A stretch of DNA of 7,407 nucleotides, from assembly GCA_900544905.1 (NCBI GenBank), contig UQXF01000121.1:1-7407 (forward strand), read 5' to 3'. Source of the stretch: an uncultured Clostridium sp. (GTDB lineage Bacteria > Bacillota > Clostridia > Lachnospirales > Lachnospiraceae). The position numbers and the translations under genes were made by a program. A model generated the notes under the pieces. That model did no database searches and had not been told where the DNA came from. It worked only from the letters and a program-made list of their open reading frames with translations. Shown in pieces: positions 5,456-7,407 of the stretch (the first letter of the stretch is position 1; each line of letters starts with the position of its first letter).

Positions 5456-5478
5456 TTCCTCCAATCTAAAAGGACGCT
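5456..5478 (-). repeat. 23-base leader repeat, copy 1
   Basis: This 23-base block is identical to 5933-5955. On the minus strand it contains the right arm of a hairpin (GCGTCCTTTT), a short AGATT linker and the GGAGG ribosome site of the 64-residue gene. Repeat and ribosome site are thus one module. Confidence 0.85.
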
Positions 5479-5495
5479 CCGTAGAACGTCCTTTT
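5468..5495. terminator. hairpin between ssb and the 64-residue gene
   Basis: AAAAGGACG (5468-5476) and CGTCCTTTT (5487-5495) are perfect 9-base inverted arms around a 10-base loop. On the plus strand a T-run of six follows, so it is a strong terminator there. On the minus (sense) strand only the four T residues inside the arm are present, so it is more likely a leaky terminator or attenuator 5 bases before the ribosome site. Confidence 0.6.
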
Positions 5496-5505
5496 TTATT
5501 ATTCT

Positions 5506-5928
5506 TTACTTAAACGGCAGCTCCTCCTCAATGCCTTCAGGAATATTCATAAAACCATCTGCATCCACATTACCTGGTACAGAACTGCCATCAGCTGCTC
5601 CTTCCGGCTTCTTGCTCTCGGCAAATTCCTGGTCTTCCACTACAACCTCAGTTGTATATATCTTTACGCCATCCTTGTTTGTATAGCTGCCGGTCTGAAT
5701 CCTGCCGGTAATACAAATTTTAATGCCCTGCTTTAACCATTTTTCTGCAAACTCCGCACTTTTGCCAAAACATACACAGCTGATAAAATCAGCGGACTGC
5801 TGTCCATTCTTTACAAAACGTCTGTCTACTGCCAGTGTATATCTGGCTATCGCCATTGAGTTTTCTCCCTGGCTGTATCTTATCTCGGGGTCTCTTGTTA
5901 AACGTCCCATTAAAATAACTTTATTCAT
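5506..5928 (-). CDS. ssb: single-stranded DNA-binding protein
   Basis: A 140-residue SSB with an OB fold over about residues 1-105: MNKVILMGRLTRDPEIRYSQ at the start, then the core FISCVCFGKSAEFAEKWLKQG and ITGRIQTGSYTNKDG, typical of bacterial SSB. A short disordered linker follows, ending in the acidic tip EEELPFK. This resembles the DDDIPF-type tail that recruits partner proteins, but has an extra lysine at the end. It would coat single-stranded DNA in the recipient or donor during transfer; mobile elements often carry their own copy. GGAGG (5935-5939) lies 6 bases before the ATG. The leader has a hairpin and the 23-base repeat shared with the next gene downstream. At 140 residues it is slightly shorter than typical chromosomal copies. 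Confidence 0.96.
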   Translation of the reverse strand: MNKVILMGRLTRDPEIRYSQGENSMAIARYTLAVDRRFVKNGQQSADFISCVCFGKSAEFAEKWLKQGIKICITGRIQTGSYTNKDGVKIYTTEVVVEDQEFAESKKPEGAADGSSVPGNVDADGFMNIPEGIEEELPFK

Positions 5929-5932
5929 AATA

Positions 5933-5955
5933 TTCCTCCAATCTAAAAGGACGCT
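5933..5955 (-). repeat. 23-base leader repeat, copy 2
   Basis: This block is identical to 5456-5478. It holds the right hairpin arm and the GGAGG of ssb. The flanks of the two copies differ, so this is a conserved module and not a large recent duplication. Confidence 0.85.
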
Positions 5956-5982
5956 TATGCAAAATCACACAAACGCCCTTTT
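5945..5982 (-). terminator. hairpin between the ParB-like gene and ssb
   Basis: In the minus-strand RNA, AAAAGGGCGUUU pairs with AAGCGUCCUUUU over 12 positions, using two G-U pairs, around a loop of about 14 bases. It starts 2 bases after the stop codon of the upstream gene and ends 5 bases before the ssb ribosome site. On the plus strand two of these pairs become A-C mismatches, so selection seems to act on the minus-strand RNA. It is a terminator, attenuator or mRNA-stabilising structure. Confidence 0.6.
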
Positions 5983-5984
5983 TA

Positions 5985-6413
5985 TTACAATTTTATTAAA
6001 ATATCTTCTTCTCTGCCTAACATATAAGACAGCTTTTTTCTTATCCCATGCATACTACAGATTATACACTTCTCAACGCTTTCTTTATAAACAATTTTCA
6101 TCGGCACTTTAAGTCTCGCACATACACAAATACGATGCTGACCTTCATCTACACAATAATGTCCACATGCATTTTTTATTACCTTTACATTATCTGCCGC
6201 TTGAACAAAGCCTTGTTGTAAAATACTTGAAGCGAGATTAGGACAAAACATTTTTTGCCATTTTTCATATTCTTTACATTTTTTGAAATCACTTGGCAAA
6301 TGCATATTTTGTAAACTGCAAATTCCCTTACGTCTCAAATAGCAATTGTATTTATCAAAACTAAAGCAATACGTTTTGTCCCATGGAATAAAACCTGTAA
6401 TATATGTATACAT
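5985..6413 (-). CDS. cysteine-rich protein with a ParB-like DEGQHR motif
   Basis: A 142-residue protein from the ATG at 6411-6413, which is 5 bases after the upstream stop. The frame also allows an ATG at 6479 that would overlap the upstream gene by 61 bases and has no good ribosome site. The best clue is GHYCVDEGQHRICVCARL (residues 84-101). It matches the shape of the ParB/sulfiredoxin-fold motif (G-x-Y-x-V-x-D/E-G-x-H-R followed by a helix), which binds or hydrolyses nucleotides. An N-terminal FIPWDKTYCFSFDKYNCYLRRKG block (8-30) precedes it. Eleven cysteines in 142 residues is unusual for a cytoplasmic bacterial protein and may hint at metal binding. It is much more AT-rich than the transfer genes, suggesting later acquisition. 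The function is unknown; ParB-fold membership is moderately likely. Confidence 0.65.
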   Translation of the reverse strand: MYTYITGFIPWDKTYCFSFDKYNCYLRRKGICSLQNMHLPSDFKKCKEYEKWQKMFCPNLASSILQQGFVQAADNVKVIKNACGHYCVDEGQHRICVCARLKVPMKIVYKESVEKCIICSMHGIRKKLSYMLGREEDILIKL

Positions 6414-6418
6414 AAATC

Positions 6419-6904
6419 TTAAAATACCTTTTCTGTTTCCTGATTTATCAAATCCACAATCTGTCGTGCCCATATACAAATAATATACACTTCAAACCCC
6501 GATAAAAGATTATCTTTGTGTTGTCCATAATCATGTATAAAATCAGTAAACCGACGTATTGACGCCAGCACATCTCCTTTTTGAATTTCAGAAAGAGCAA
6601 AACAAAATGTATTCATCTGCCTTACTGACAACATTGGAACTACAACAGTCTGCTGCTTTTGATTTTTACTTCGCTGTTCTTCCTCCAATATATCATAGTA
6701 TGGAGATAAAATAAATAGAATCCTCTCCATAAGCTCTTTCCATCCATTTTCATCCAGATGATTTTGTTGCGCCTGATAAATCATCTTCATCAGCTTATCC
6801 GCTTCATATCCCTGCCACTCACTCTCTACCTGGCGGCGCTGCTTTTTCTTCTTCACTGCTATCCTTTTCTTTTCCAGATAAGCCTTTGTTCTTTTTATCA
6901 ACAT
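6419..6904 (-). CDS. uncharacterised basic alpha-helical protein
   Basis: A 161-residue protein with a strongly basic N-terminus (about residues 4-24, many K and R, rich in KKKK-type runs). A mainly helical, charged region with QAQQNHLDENGWKELMERIL follows, then a glutamine-rich stretch and a more hydrophobic C-terminal half (LSVRQMNTFCFALSEI, then GFEVYIICIWARQIVDLI). No membrane helix or known motif is visible, and I do not recognise it. The ATG at 6904 is preferred over 6913 because AGGAGG (6915-6920) lies 10 bases from 6904 but only 1 base from 6913. It ends 5 bases before the ParB-like gene, so the two are probably coupled and acquired together, as both are AT-rich. Confidence 0.65.
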   Translation of the reverse strand: MLIKRTKAYLEKKRIAVKKKKQRRQVESEWQGYEADKLMKMIYQAQQNHLDENGWKELMERILFILSPYYDILEEEQRSKNQKQQTVVVPMLSVRQMNTFCFALSEIQKGDVLASIRRFTDFIHDYGQHKDNLLSGFEVYIICIWARQIVDLINQETEKVF

Positions 6905-6946
6905 CCCTTTCATTCCTCCTAAAGATAAACTGCTCTAGGACTACTT

Positions 6947-7407
6947 TTATGCATCCCTTCCGCCTGCTTCCAAAGCTTTTTTTCTCCTTCTGCTGGTAAC
7001 GAGCAGCACAATTGCCAGGATGATGAAAAGAATTACAATCCCTGCTGACACTGCCGACACCGCCTTATGCTCTGTCACAAAGGTAATTATATTCCTCCAG
7101 ACACTGGCCTTCTTATAATACCCTGTTGCCTGGACAACATAGGTTGGCGGCGCTTCCTCTGACGGAGTTTCCACCTCACAGGTATATACCACATGTGCCG
7201 TATACAGCTTCCCGTTTTCAACGTCATCCTCATATACCGCTTTATAAGAACTGGAATACTGCTGTCCGGCAACATAAGCATCCCGGCAGCTGATGCCGTC
7301 CTTATCCTTATATTCCTTTCCCTGCCACCTGGCACTGGTGAGCCGGTACTTTCCGGCATCATACCCCAGCATCCGGATTAATTCCGCATAATCCGCTTCT
7401 GAAAAAG
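6947..7407 (-). CDS. C-terminal part of a single-pass membrane protein (partial)
   Basis: The frame is open to the window edge, so the start lies outside. A Met at 7372 is probably internal because upstream codons read FSEADYAELIR in frame without a stop. The visible part is about 152 residues. A polar, Tyr/Val-rich region (GKYRLTSARWQG, then YTAHVVYTCEV and TYVVQATGYY) looks extracytoplasmic. A membrane helix (AVSAGIVILFIILAIVLLVTS) and a short basic tail RRRKKALEAGGRDA follow. The basic tail just after the helix predicts the tail inside and the bulk outside. It may be a mating-channel or surface protein of the element; this is inferred from its neighbours, as I do not recognise the family. 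It is followed by a 33-base gap and no clear terminator. Confidence 0.7.
   Translation of the reverse strand, partial: FSEADYAELIRMLGYDAGKYRLTSARWQGKEYKDKDGISCRDAYVAGQQYSSSYKAVYEDDVENGKLYTAHVVYTCEVETPSEEAPPTYVVQATGYYKKASVWRNIITFVTEHKAVSAVSAGIVILFIILAIVLLVTSRRRKKALEAGGRDA

Noticed and set aside
5723..6112. Plus-strand frame of 129 codons across the ssb start and the ParB-like gene
   Set aside because: It is opposite two supported genes and crosses their leader hairpin; no ribosome site or motif supports it.
7087..7362. Minus-strand frame of 91 codons in the membrane-protein region
   Set aside because: It overlaps the frame that has the clear membrane helix and basic tail; its own product is arginine-rich out-of-frame sequence.

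Overview
The window looks like part of a conjugative element (an integrative conjugative element or a conjugative plasmid) from a low-to-moderate-GC Firmicute. A gut Clostridia, Lachnospiraceae-type host fits best. The grounds are the Gram-positive type IV secretion genes (a VirB4-type ATPase followed by a multi-domain peptidoglycan hydrolase), strong AGGAGG ribosome sites, many ATGA gene overlaps, an SSB with an acidic ELPFK-type tail, and a tiny holin-like type I toxin of the kind common in these bacteria. The genus is an inference from style; no marker gene is present. Bases 1-47 are not biological: they are Illumina Nextera library adapter left on the contig end, so the left edge is an assembly artefact.

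All large genes lie on the minus strand and read from right to left. From the right edge they are: the C-terminal part of a single-pass membrane protein (cut by the window end); a lysine/glutamine-rich protein of about 161 residues; an AT-rich, cysteine-rich protein with a ParB-like DEGQHR motif; a single-stranded DNA-binding protein; then a tightly packed transfer cassette. The cassette holds a 64-residue small protein, a membrane-anchored 226-residue protein resembling the N-terminal domain of VirB4/TraC, a 610-residue VirB4-type ATPase with Walker A and B motifs, and a 428-residue membrane-anchored cell-wall hydrolase with M23, NlpC/P60 and SleB-like domains. These four genes are joined by three successive 4-base ATGA overlaps, so they should be translationally coupled. 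The ATPase would power assembly of the mating channel, the 226-residue protein would sit with it at the membrane, and the hydrolase would open the donor wall.

Between the hydrolase and the leftmost gene is a 512-base stretch (953-1464) with no large gene but dense small features. It holds a 30-codon holin-like toxin gene on the minus strand and a convergent promoter on the plus strand. That promoter would make a roughly 90-nt antisense RNA across the toxin mRNA 3' end. A shared bidirectional terminator and a sequestered toxin ribosome site complete what looks like a type I toxin-antitoxin module. Left of it come a second bidirectional terminator, an operator-like dyad, a promoter and an attenuator-like hairpin leading into a tandem winged-helix regulator or Rep-like gene (89-952). 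A possible 47-codon ORF lies in another frame under its tail.

A recurrent theme is a hairpin placed directly in front of a ribosome site (before ssb, before the 64-residue gene and before the winged-helix gene). The first two share an identical 23-base leader sequence, which suggests common control of ssb and the start of the transfer cassette.
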